DNA from: Chloroflexota bacterium
GTDB lineage: Bacteria; Chloroflexota; Dehalococcoidia; UBA3495
Reading direction: 5' to 3'
Assembly (NCBI GenBank): GCA_022576105.1
Contig: JACZRM010000027.1
Span: forward strand, 1 to 11,989
DNA length: 11,989 bases
Part shown: positions 1-6,052 of the stretch, piece after piece
How the letters are laid out: every line of letters begins with the position of its first letter
Numbering within the stretch: position 1 is the first letter of the stretch
Position numbers and translations under genes: made by a program
Notes under the pieces: model-generated
Told to the model about the DNA's origin: nothing
Databases searched by the model: none
What the model saw: only the letters and a program-made list of their open reading frames with translations

Positions 1-354
1 CTGGGAAAGAGTTACCAGCCCCCCGATACCGCTGCCGACGATGACTCCAATGCGGAAAGGGTCTAATGACTCGATCTTGAGCCCGGCGTGCTGGCAGGCT
101 TCCTGGGCGGCAACCACGGCAAATTGCGCAAAGCGGTCCATGCGGCGGGCGTCTTTCCGGTCCAGGTAATTTTCCGGCTCGAAACCGTCAACTTCGGCGG
201 CGAATCTGGTTTCGAATCCCTCAGTATCGAAGGCTTTGATGAAATCTATTCCGGAGTGTCCCTGGATCAGTTCGGCCCAAGTAGTTGGGGCATCCAATCC
301 CAACGGACTGACTGCCCCGATACCAGTAATTACTACGTTCCGAGTTTCATTCAT
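1..354 (-). CDS. fabF: 3-oxoacyl-ACP synthase II (KAS II), N-terminal part, cut by window edge
   Basis: Condensing enzyme of fatty-acid elongation: it joins malonyl-ACP to a growing acyl-ACP in the cytoplasm. Only the first 118 codons lie in the window; the frame is open to base 1. The protein starts MNETRNVVITGIGAVSPLG, the classic KAS II N-terminus, and continues with a DARRMDRFAQ stretch and a GVIVGSGIGG segment near residues 105-114, all typical of the first thiolase-fold half. The catalytic Cys and both His residues lie outside the window, so activity cannot be judged. ATG at 354-352 fits the family start; a purine-rich GTGAG stretch sits about 10 nt upstream. It begins 29 bp downstream of the radical SAM gene on the same strand, so the two are probably co-transcribed. 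It is a paralogue of the complete fabF at 7517-8761, not a copy: the N-termini share motifs but differ at many positions. Family assignment is secure; the exact subtype (FabF or a specialised KAS) is less so. Confidence 0.9.
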   Translation of the reverse strand, partial: MNETRNVVITGIGAVSPLGLDAPTTWAELIQGHSGIDFIKAFDTEGFETRFAAEVDGFEPENYLDRKDARRMDRFAQFAVVAAQEACQHAGLKIESLDPFRIGVIVGSGIGGLVTLSQ

Positions 355-383
355 CTTGAATCGCTCACACCCTCAACACCACT

Positions 384-2183
384 TTATTCCTGCACGGGAG
401 TCGGTTGCCGCGACTCTACCGCTACTTTATTCAGCATTTCAGATAGTTCGTTAATTCGTTTTGAAACATTAATCGCCAGGTCTTTCTTACCGGCGGTCAG
501 GGGGTCGGACAGGCTGCGCAGCGACTCGGTGAGTTCGTTGACTCTGGTGCTGATGCCGTCGGCGAATTCCCGACGAGAGTTGGCCAGAGGCTGGGATACC
601 GAACGCAATGTCTCAGCGAGTTCATCGATCTGCTGGGAGAAATTCTCCCCAATTTCCTTGCCGGCTACTGAAACGGAATCGGACCAACTCTTCAGGGTCT
701 CACTGGCTTCACCGATGCGGGCATTAACCGAGTCGCCCAGGTCCTTTCCGGTGGCGGCAACGCGCAGGCGGTAGGAACGCAACATGCGGAAGATGCGCCC
801 GTAAAGTTTATCGATGGAAGTTAACTTGGCCGAGTAACGGTCGAACAAATCCCGGCTTTCCTGCATCGTCCACCTTTCATCGTAGTGAACCAACTGGCGG
901 CCGGTGTACAGGTGATAGGGCCGCATTTCTCCTTCCGGTAGGAGTTCACCAGCCTCGTTCAACGGCTGCAGGTCAACCCAGTTGGAGGTGGCCGGCAGCG
1001 GTGTTAGCCAGTTGGCGGTCTGGTACTTGCTGTACTGGGTGATCCAATCAGCCATTTGCATGATGGTCTCTTCAGTGTCGTAGGGCAGACCGATGATGGT
1101 CATTGCCACCACGGAAAAGTCCATTCCGTTCAGCGTGGTCAGGTTGCGTTCCATCTGGCCCGGATCCTGCCGCTTGTTGACCGCCTTCAGGCTCTCTGCG
1201 TTGTTGGACTCAATACCCAGGTAGAGCATCCGAATGTTGACGTCGAACATCGCTTGAGCCAACTCAGGGTCGTCGCCAATTTCGGCCCTAGCCTGGCAAA
1301 TTAGATACATATTTTCGGTATGTCCGCGCCAATTCTTCAGCCTTTCCAATCGCTCATTGCGAAACTTGACGGCCCGCAGCGGCGGGGGATGAAGGTCATC
1401 GGAGATAAACACGTTAAAATTGCCGTTGCGTGAGGTGTGAATCAACCCATCTTCAGCCATTTGCTGCAACTGTTGCAGGCGTTTGATCTCAATGCCCCGA
1501 TCAATCAGGCGATACCCCAAGAACTGCTGGATAACCTGGCAATAGGTGCATTTCTCGGTGCAGCCGCGCAACGTTTCCAGTACTCCGCCGGGCATGGGGT
1601 GGTCCGGGGTAAGGCCCTTGATGGAACGGAAGTCGGGCAGTTCCACAAACCCCGGGTCCACCAGTCCAGTGCGCTTGGTCTGCACCAGATGTCCGTCCCG
1701 GATGTAGCTGATGCCGGGTATCTTCTCAAGATAAGAATCAAGCAAGGGTGAATCTTTGTAGTCCACCAGAACATCACATAACTGCCCGATGATGTCCTCA
1801 CCCTCTCGATTGACGATCACGTCGAAGCCGCCCAACGCTATGGCCTCTTCTTGAAGCGGGCTCATTTGCGGGCCGCCGCCAATGCTAATCAGGTTGGGAT
1901 GGAATTCTTTGGCCTGCCGCGCCAGTTGGTAGCCCCGGGGAGCCTCGTTGATCAGCGCAGTCACCAGGAGAAGGTCCACGCCGTCCAGGTCTTTATCCGG
2001 GTCCATCAGGCCGCACCGGTCTTCAAACCAGATCTCGCGCTCATACATGTGTGGGCCTTCCCACTGGGCCAGGGCGCCGGATAGGAATAACATACCCTGC
2101 CTGGGAATGGCTATATATTCAAAGTTACCACCGGCAGAAGCCGGCTGTATCAGCACGACTCGCTTGATTTTTGATGTCGTCAT
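384..2183 (-). CDS. B12-binding-type radical SAM protein with C-terminal 29-residue repeats
   Basis: 599 residues. Residues about 1-150 look like the Rossmann-type cobalamin-binding domain that precedes many radical SAM domains, including a LISIGGGPQMSP segment at 98-109; the DxHxxG cobalamin-ligand motif is not seen, so cofactor binding, if any, would be base-off without the usual His. The radical SAM core follows, with the cluster motif CTEKCTYC (C208, C212, C215), a VFISDDL strand near 258-264 and YLGIESNN at 321-328. Residues 474-589 are four tandem 29-residue repeats predicted to be helical, an unusual tail for this family. Such enzymes perform methylation, cyclisation or other radical chemistry, often on lipids or cofactors; the substrate cannot be read from sequence. 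The gene lies immediately upstream of fabF, which suggests, as inference only, a lipid substrate. The start ATG (2183-2181) has GAGGG about 9 nt upstream and a TATAAT box about 65 nt upstream. Confidence 0.88.
   Translation of the reverse strand: MTTSKIKRVVLIQPASAGGNFEYIAIPRQGMLFLSGALAQWEGPHMYEREIWFEDRCGLMDPDKDLDGVDLLLVTALINEAPRGYQLARQAKEFHPNLISIGGGPQMSPLQEEAIALGGFDVIVNREGEDIIGQLCDVLVDYKDSPLLDSYLEKIPGISYIRDGHLVQTKRTGLVDPGFVELPDFRSIKGLTPDHPMPGGVLETLRGCTEKCTYCQVIQQFLGYRLIDRGIEIKRLQQLQQMAEDGLIHTSRNGNFNVFISDDLHPPPLRAVKFRNERLERLKNWRGHTENMYLICQARAEIGDDPELAQAMFDVNIRMLYLGIESNNAESLKAVNKRQDPGQMERNLTTLNGMDFSVVAMTIIGLPYDTEETIMQMADWITQYSKYQTANWLTPLPATSNWVDLQPLNEAGELLPEGEMRPYHLYTGRQLVHYDERWTMQESRDLFDRYSAKLTSIDKLYGRIFRMLRSYRLRVAATGKDLGDSVNARIGEASETLKSWSDSVSVAGKEIGENFSQQIDELAETLRSVSQPLANSRREFADGISTRVNELTESLRSLSDPLTAGKKDLAINVSKRINELSEMLNKVAVESRQPTPVQE
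417..764 (-). repeat. Four tandem 87-bp / 29-residue repeats in the radical SAM C-terminus
   Basis: Residues 474-502, 503-531, 532-560 and 561-589 of the radical SAM protein align without gaps as four 29-residue units. A shared pattern is G/R-K/R-[DE] near positions 6-8, a central R/Q-[IV]-x-E stretch near 16-19, and E-x-L-[RKN]-[SK]-x-[SA] near 22-28. Examples are ETLKSWSD, ETLRSVSQ, ESLRSLSD and EMLNKVAV. Charged and hydrophobic positions recur in a way that fits an amphipathic helix; 29 residues make close to eight turns. DNA identity between units is clearly lower than the protein pattern, so the repeat is old rather than a recent slippage product. Ten residues, ESRQPTPVQE, follow the last unit. 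Confidence 0.85.
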
Positions 2184-2248
2184 TATTGTTTCCCTCGCGA
2201 CTTACCAACAGCAATTGGCAGATTGCTTCCCCCCGATTAGCACGCAGT

Positions 2249-2254
2249 ATTATA
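2249..2254 (-). promoter_or_regulatory. Probable -10 box for the radical SAM-fabF operon
   Basis: Read on the minus strand, the sequence carries a perfect TATAAT preceded by an AT-rich spacer (GAAATTAATG). The -35 region at 17-bp spacing reads ATCTTT and matches poorly; a TTGCGT lies too close at 13 bp. Transcription would start about 60 nt before the radical SAM start codon. The match is suggestive rather than firm because the -35 is weak. Confidence 0.45.
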
Positions 2255-2418
2255 CATTAATTTCTTAACGCAAAGATACATAACCCTCCGCTCACTTCGA
2301 CCAGAACGCAACCAGTGAAAACGGCAGCGGTTTTGCCTTTGGTCAGCCGCCGAACGGCCCGGTTGGACCGGAAAGTCTTTGGCTCTTGTACCGACCGAAT
2401 TACCCTATGACAATCATG

Positions 2419-3612
2419 TTAGTTTTGTTCCAGGTATTGGCGAATCATCAGGGCGGCGGTGGCCCCTTCGCCGGTAGCCGACGCCACCTGCTTGGTGCTG
2501 CCGTCGCGGACGTCGCCAGCGGCAAAAACACCCTTCATGCTGGTCACCAATGAGTTATCGGTGGTGATGAATCCCCCTCGGTCCAAGTCTACTGTGCCCG
2601 AAAGGAATCCGGTATTGGGTTGGAGGCCAATGAACATGAACACACCGTCGGTTGGCAATTCTTCGATCTGCTCGGACTGGAGGTCCTTGACGACCACCGC
2701 AGAGAGCCGCCCGTTGCCTTTGAATTCTTCTACGGTGCTATGCAGGCGTACCTCTATTTCTGGATGCTCAGCAACCTTGTCCTGTAGTATTTGACTGGCG
2801 CCCAGGCGATCACCTCGTTCCAGGAGGACGATTTTCTTGACGAATCGGGTTAAGAATAGACTCTCTTGCAGGCCGCTGTTTCCGCCACCGATTACAACCA
2901 CTTCTTTGTCCCGGTAAAATGGGCCGTCGCAGGTGGCGCAGAAATGGATACCGGCGCCGATGAAATCATCTTCCCCGGGAGCGTGCAGCCTGCGATAGGT
3001 GGTGCCCAGACTGAGCAATAGAGCCGAGGCGCAATACTCGTCGCCCGACGCTGTTTTGATGTATCGGTACTGGCCATTAGACCCAACTTCAGTGATGTCC
3101 TGGGCCTGAAGAATTTCCACGCCGAAATTAACGGCTTGCGCTTTCATGCGATCGGTCAGTTCTGCGCCGCCGATCGGCTCTGGGAAACCCGGATAGTTCT
3201 CGATGGCTTCAGTGGTGCCTGCCTGGCCGCCCACCGCCGATCGGTCGACCAGCAGGGTTTCGATGCCTTCCCGCGCTGCGTAGAGTGCGGCGGTCAGCCC
3301 GGCTGGGCCAGCGCCGACGATGATCAAGTCATAAAATTCGCGCTCGGCTCTGGTCTGCAGACCGAGCTTGTCGGCCAGCTCGGCATTGGTGGGCTCAACC
3401 AGAATCGAACCATCTGGGAATAATATCGTCGGGATAATCTGCTTGTTGTTGTTTTGCTGCTTTACATATTCTTGAGCCTCGACATCTTGTTCAATGTCAA
3501 TGAACTGATAGGCAACCCGGTGCTCGCCCAAAAACGCCCTTGAGCGTTTGCAATCGGGACACCAGTGGGCACCGTAAAGTCTGATTTCGGACTGGGGTTG
3601 GGTTTGGGTCAT
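2419..3612 (-). CDS. Glutaredoxin-thioredoxin reductase fusion protein
   Basis: 397 residues in two domains. Residues 1-87 are a glutaredoxin-like fold with the redox pair in WCPDC (C18, C21) and the cis-proline loop at IIPT (P61). Residues 93-397 are a complete low-molecular-weight thioredoxin reductase: FAD-binding GAGPAG at 100-105, redox-active FCATCDGPFY (C225, C228), NADPH-binding GGGNSG at 242-247, and the second FAD motif GVFAAGDVRD at 361-370. A normal TrxR of about 310 residues is thus extended by an N-terminal redox domain, which may be its built-in electron acceptor, passing NADPH electrons to thiol partners in the cytoplasm. The start is well supported: AGGAGG lies 6 nt before the ATG. 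It stands alone, with 104 bp separating it from the upstream gene and 235 bp from the downstream gene. Some fusions of this type are annotated trxB; no symbol is given because the natural partner is unknown. Confidence 0.92.
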   Translation of the reverse strand: MTQTQPQSEIRLYGAHWCPDCKRSRAFLGEHRVAYQFIDIEQDVEAQEYVKQQNNNKQIIPTILFPDGSILVEPTNAELADKLGLQTRAEREFYDLIIVGAGPAGLTAALYAAREGIETLLVDRSAVGGQAGTTEAIENYPGFPEPIGGAELTDRMKAQAVNFGVEILQAQDITEVGSNGQYRYIKTASGDEYCASALLLSLGTTYRRLHAPGEDDFIGAGIHFCATCDGPFYRDKEVVVIGGGNSGLQESLFLTRFVKKIVLLERGDRLGASQILQDKVAEHPEIEVRLHSTVEEFKGNGRLSAVVVKDLQSEQIEELPTDGVFMFIGLQPNTGFLSGTVDLDRGGFITTDNSLVTSMKGVFAAGDVRDGSTKQVASATGEGATAALMIRQYLEQN

Positions 3613-3716
3613 CTAACGCCTCCTGAATCGTGCGCTGGTTTATTGCGATTTACGCAACCGTTTAGATGTATCCCATCCGTGTCGGGTGTACCCTCAGGAG
3701 TTTGGGCGGCGACGGG

Positions 3717-4655
3717 CTACCGAAAATGGGGGATGATTTCGCCGGCAATCGTCTCAATGTGCCGGGCGCGGTCTTCTCTGGGACAGGCTACGCTGAAAAT
3801 GATGTGGCGGGCGCCGGCGTCAATGTACTCCTGGAGGCGTTCAACACACTGCTCCGGCGTACCCAGCAGGCAATAATTCTTGACGACGTTGATAAAGTCT
3901 CCACTATACAGATAGCGGCCACCCAAGGCCTCGGCTGCTGCTTCCGCCGCCTCGGCTACGGTTGGGTAGATGGCAATGTAGGGAAAGAAGGCCCACTGGA
4001 AATCCTCCAGTCCCCGGCCTTCATCAGCAGCAAATCTGGTAATTTTAGCCACGCTGTCCCGGTACCGGTCTGGACTATAAAAGTAGGGCAGCCATCCATC
4101 GCCGTACCGCACCGCCCGGCGCATGGCGGCGTCGCGCCTACCGGCCACCCAAACCGGAGGGTGAGGCTGTTGAGTCGGCCCAGGGTTGATGCTGGCGTCC
4201 TGCAGTTGAAAGTGGCGGCCTTGGTAGTTGACTGATTCTCCCGTCCAGAGCTGGCGCAGGACATCCAGGCATTCATTGGTGCGGCGGCCCCGCTGTTTGA
4301 CGTCCAATCCAGCCGCCTCAAACTCTACTGGAAATTCTCCGCCCACGCCTACGCCCAGCGTAAGCCTTCCGCCGGAGGCGATGTCCAGGGTCGTGGCCTG
4401 CTTGGCCAGAACCAGGGGGTGGTAGAAAGGCGCCAACAGAATCGATGACAATATGCGAATCTTTTCGGTGGCTCCGGCGGCCACCCCCAAGAGGGGCAGC
4501 ACCGCCTGAGTCGGCCCGGGAGGACTGCCTCGCATAAAATGCTCACCGGCGGCAATGTACTCAAAACCCAGGTCCTCCAGCCAGCGGGCTTCAGCAACAA
4601 TCTCAGCAGCGCCGAGAACCGTGGTGGAGCCAAAATGTAAATCGGATGGAGTCAT
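3717..4655 (-). CDS. Luciferase-like (LLM class) flavin- or F420-dependent oxidoreductase
   Basis: 312 residues, the usual size for a bacterial-luciferase-like TIM barrel. Diagnostic stretches are ARWLEDLGFEYIAAGEHF (23-40), the strand and loop RILSSILLAPFYHPLVLAKQ (67-86) and DIASGGRLTLGVGVGGEFPVE (from 91), which is the hallmark phosphate/cofactor-binding region of this family. PVWVAGRR (167-174) and GDGWLPYF (185-192) follow the family pattern. Members use FMN or coenzyme F420 to oxidise or reduce small organic substrates; which one applies here is not visible, although many actinobacterial and Chloroflexota members use F420. The start ATG has TGAGGGT about 10 nt upstream. The gene diverges from the SDR-folC-fabF operon across a 428-bp spacer. 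No substrate is suggested by the neighbours. Confidence 0.88.
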   Translation of the reverse strand: MTPSDLHFGSTTVLGAAEIVAEARWLEDLGFEYIAAGEHFMRGSPPGPTQAVLPLLGVAAGATEKIRILSSILLAPFYHPLVLAKQATTLDIASGGRLTLGVGVGGEFPVEFEAAGLDVKQRGRRTNECLDVLRQLWTGESVNYQGRHFQLQDASINPGPTQQPHPPVWVAGRRDAAMRRAVRYGDGWLPYFYSPDRYRDSVAKITRFAADEGRGLEDFQWAFFPYIAIYPTVAEAAEAAAEALGGRYLYSGDFINVVKNYCLLGTPEQCVERLQEYIDAGARHIIFSVACPREDRARHIETIAGEIIPHFR

Positions 4656-4694
4656 TTTCGAGCAACCCTCAGAGTCTCTGACAAAATTACTAAC

Positions 4695-4722
4695 TGCTCA
4701 TCTAAATTTATAGGAGTGAGCA
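4695..4722. promoter_or_regulatory. Inverted repeat TGCTCA-N16-TGAGCA over a possible -10 box
   Basis: TGCTCA at 4695-4700 and TGAGCA at 4717-4722 are exact inverted copies whose centres are 22 bp apart, two helical turns. Between them, on the minus strand, lies TATAAA (4712-4707), a possible -10 box for the luciferase-like gene that begins at 4655. No convincing -35 was found. The arrangement would suit a dimeric repressor site, but six-base arms can occur by chance. Confidence 0.3.
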
Positions 4723-4726
4723 ATCT

Positions 4727-4799
4727 AAAATCCCCCAGCCCCCTTGCAAAGATGGCAATCGACTTTCCCCCTTTCGTAAAGGGCGGCTGAATGGGATTT
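4727..4799. repeat. Imperfect palindromic intergenic element with AAATCCC...GGGATTT ends
   Basis: The left end, AAAATCCCCCAGCCCCCTT, and the right end, read in reverse as AAATCCCATTCAGCCGCCCT, are imperfect inverted copies, giving a foldable element of about 73 bp with an internal CCCCCTTTCGTAAAGGG hairpin. C-rich 'AAATCCCCC' palindromes of this kind are common non-coding dispersed repeats in several bacterial phyla. Only one copy is present here, so its status as a genome-wide repeat is inferred from recall. It lies in the 428-bp divergent spacer and encodes no credible protein. Confidence 0.55.
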
Positions 4800-4896
4800 C
4801 CTTGCTCCTCAGGGCAACTTGAGTTTCAATTTGTCAGGTGTTCTTATCGCCGGCTTAATCTTAGTGAGAAATACCTGCTCTAGGCGACCGGCGCTG

Positions 4897-4920
4897 GGCC
4901 ATTGTCTGGCCATTGTCTGG
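4897..4920. repeat. Two tandem copies of GGCCATTGTCT
   Basis: GGCCATTGTCT occurs at 4897-4907 and again directly at 4908-4918, followed by GG, an exact 11-bp period. It lies about 160-190 bp before the SDR start codon. The GCCATTG core recurs in the second set of 11-bp repeats at 4995-5026. Confidence 0.7.
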
Positions 4921-4980
4921 ATGGAAATCAATATTAACAGTTGCGCTCCAGGGTATCCACTGATAATGCCGCCAGGTTTT

Positions 4981-4989
4981 TGTTACACT
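4981..4989 (+). promoter_or_regulatory. Possible extended -10 promoter for the SDR-folC-fabF operon
   Basis: TGTTACACT contains a TG-n-TACACT extended -10 arrangement. The -35 at 17-bp spacing (TGATAA) is poor, as is usual for extended -10 promoters. Start would be near 4996, about 90 nt before the SDR ATG and inside the 11-bp repeat array, which could then be an operator. This is a weak call made on sequence pattern only. Confidence 0.3.
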
Positions 4990-4994
4990 ACTAT

Positions 4995-5026
4995 CAAGCT
5001 ATTGGCAAGCCATTGGCAAGGGTTGG
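4995..5026. repeat. Three 11-bp tandem repeats, CAAGCYATTGG type
   Basis: CAAGCTATTGG (4995-5005), CAAGCCATTGG (5006-5016) and a decayed CAAGGGTTGG (5017-5026) follow head to tail with an 11-bp period, one helical turn. They lie just downstream of the possible -10 box at 4984-4989, where an operator would be expected, 58-89 bp before the SDR start codon. Confidence 0.65.
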
Positions 5027-5083
5027 ACCCTGAAGAATCTGCCTAGCAAGTGTAGCCAGCCAGCGGGAGCAATAAAAAACTAG

Positions 5084-6037
5084 ATGGTGGTTTTGGTAAC
5101 TGGTTCCACCGGGTTCTTGGGCCGTCGGGTAGTGCATGAACTGTTGACTCATAGCCACCAGGTACGTTGCCTGGTGCATACTCCGGGTCATGAGCGCATT
5201 TTTGCGCCCCGTTCCGTCGACGTTCAGTATGGCAGCGTTTCCGATCCCGACGCTCTGGCCAGTGCCTGCCAGGGTGTCGAGTCTGTGATCCATCTGGTAG
5301 CGATCATCCAGCAGCGAAAAGGTGCGACCTTCGATTCAGTCAATCGACAGGGCACCGCCAATGTGGTTGCCGCCGCCAAAGATGCGGGCGGTGTCAAGGA
5401 ATTTGTCCAGATTAGCGCAATCGGAGCCAGCGGCAATCGCAGTTATCCGTATTTGCACAGCAAATGGGAAGGGGAGCAGGAGGTCATCAAAAGTGGTCTT
5501 CCCTACACCATATTAAGGTCATCCCTCATGTTTGGTGAGGGTGACGAGTTCACCAATTCGCTGGCCGCCCTGGTGCGGGTTTCCCCCCTGGTGCCCGTAA
5601 TCGGCACTGGCCGTAACCGGTTGCAGCCAATCGACGTGAATGACGTGGCCAGGTGTATCGTGCTGGCCCTGGACCGGGACGACCTAAAAGGCAGGACCAT
5701 TGAGATCGGCGGGCCGGAACAACTTAGTTACAATGAAATAGTGGGTCTGCTGACCCGAACCCTGGGTCGGCCTCGCATCAGGTTTCATGTTCATCCCTGG
5801 CTGGTATGGCCCAATGTGGCGCTGATGCAACGATTTTTACCCAAGCCGCCGATCAATACTGAAGAGCTCCGAATGCTGTCGATTCGCAATGTGGCTGAAC
5901 TGGAAACAGTGGAAGAGGTTTTTGGATTTGCTCCTCGTACAATTGCGGGCAACATCGACTACGTGAAAAAGATCAGTTTCTCCGACGCCCTCAAGACTAT
6001 GTTGGGCTTCATGCCCGCCAGTATCAGAGATCATTAG
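5084..6037 (+). CDS. NDUFA9-like atypical SDR (NAD(P)-dependent epimerase/dehydratase family)
   Basis: 317 residues. The Rossmann motif GSTGFLGRRVV (7-17) matches the TGxxGxxG pattern of extended and atypical SDRs; GVESVIHLVAI (64-74) and SAIGAS (111-116) are the following strands, and the YxxxK pair is YLHSK (Y123, K127). The QPIDVNDVARCIVLAL stretch (181-196) is typical of the NDUFA9/complex-I 39-kDa-like and NmrA-like subgroup. Catalysis is plausible because Y and K are kept, but many members are assembly factors or sensors binding NAD(P)H, and no substrate can be named. The ATG at 5084 sits only 3 nt after a TAG in another frame; the nearest purine-rich site, GGGAG, is about 15 nt upstream, so initiation may be weak or use the GTG codon immediately after. 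folC begins 15 bp after its stop, so the two are probably one transcript. Confidence 0.85.
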   Translation: MVVLVTGSTGFLGRRVVHELLTHSHQVRCLVHTPGHERIFAPRSVDVQYGSVSDPDALASACQGVESVIHLVAIIQQRKGATFDSVNRQGTANVVAAAKDAGGVKEFVQISAIGASGNRSYPYLHSKWEGEQEVIKSGLPYTILRSSLMFGEGDEFTNSLAALVRVSPLVPVIGTGRNRLQPIDVNDVARCIVLALDRDDLKGRTIEIGGPEQLSYNEIVGLLTRTLGRPRIRFHVHPWLVWPNVALMQRFLPKPPINTEELRMLSIRNVAELETVEEVFGFAPRTIAGNIDYVKKISFSDALKTMLGFMPASIRDH

Positions 6038-6052
6038 CGGCGTGAGATCGAG

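Noticed and set aside
88..774. 228-residue plus-strand ORF
   Set aside because: Antisense shadow of the fabF 5' part and the radical SAM C-terminus, both of which have clear family motifs.
2317..2333. AAAAC/GTTTT hairpin after the glutaredoxin-TrxR gene
   Set aside because: Only five AT-rich pairs with an interior C-C mismatch and no clear T-tail; too weak to call a terminator. A CCGGT-TGG-ACCGG stem nearby also lacks a T-run.
4819..5046. 75-residue plus-strand ORF from a TTG in the divergent spacer
   Set aside because: No ribosome-binding site, no recognisable domain, and it runs through the 11-bp repeat arrays.
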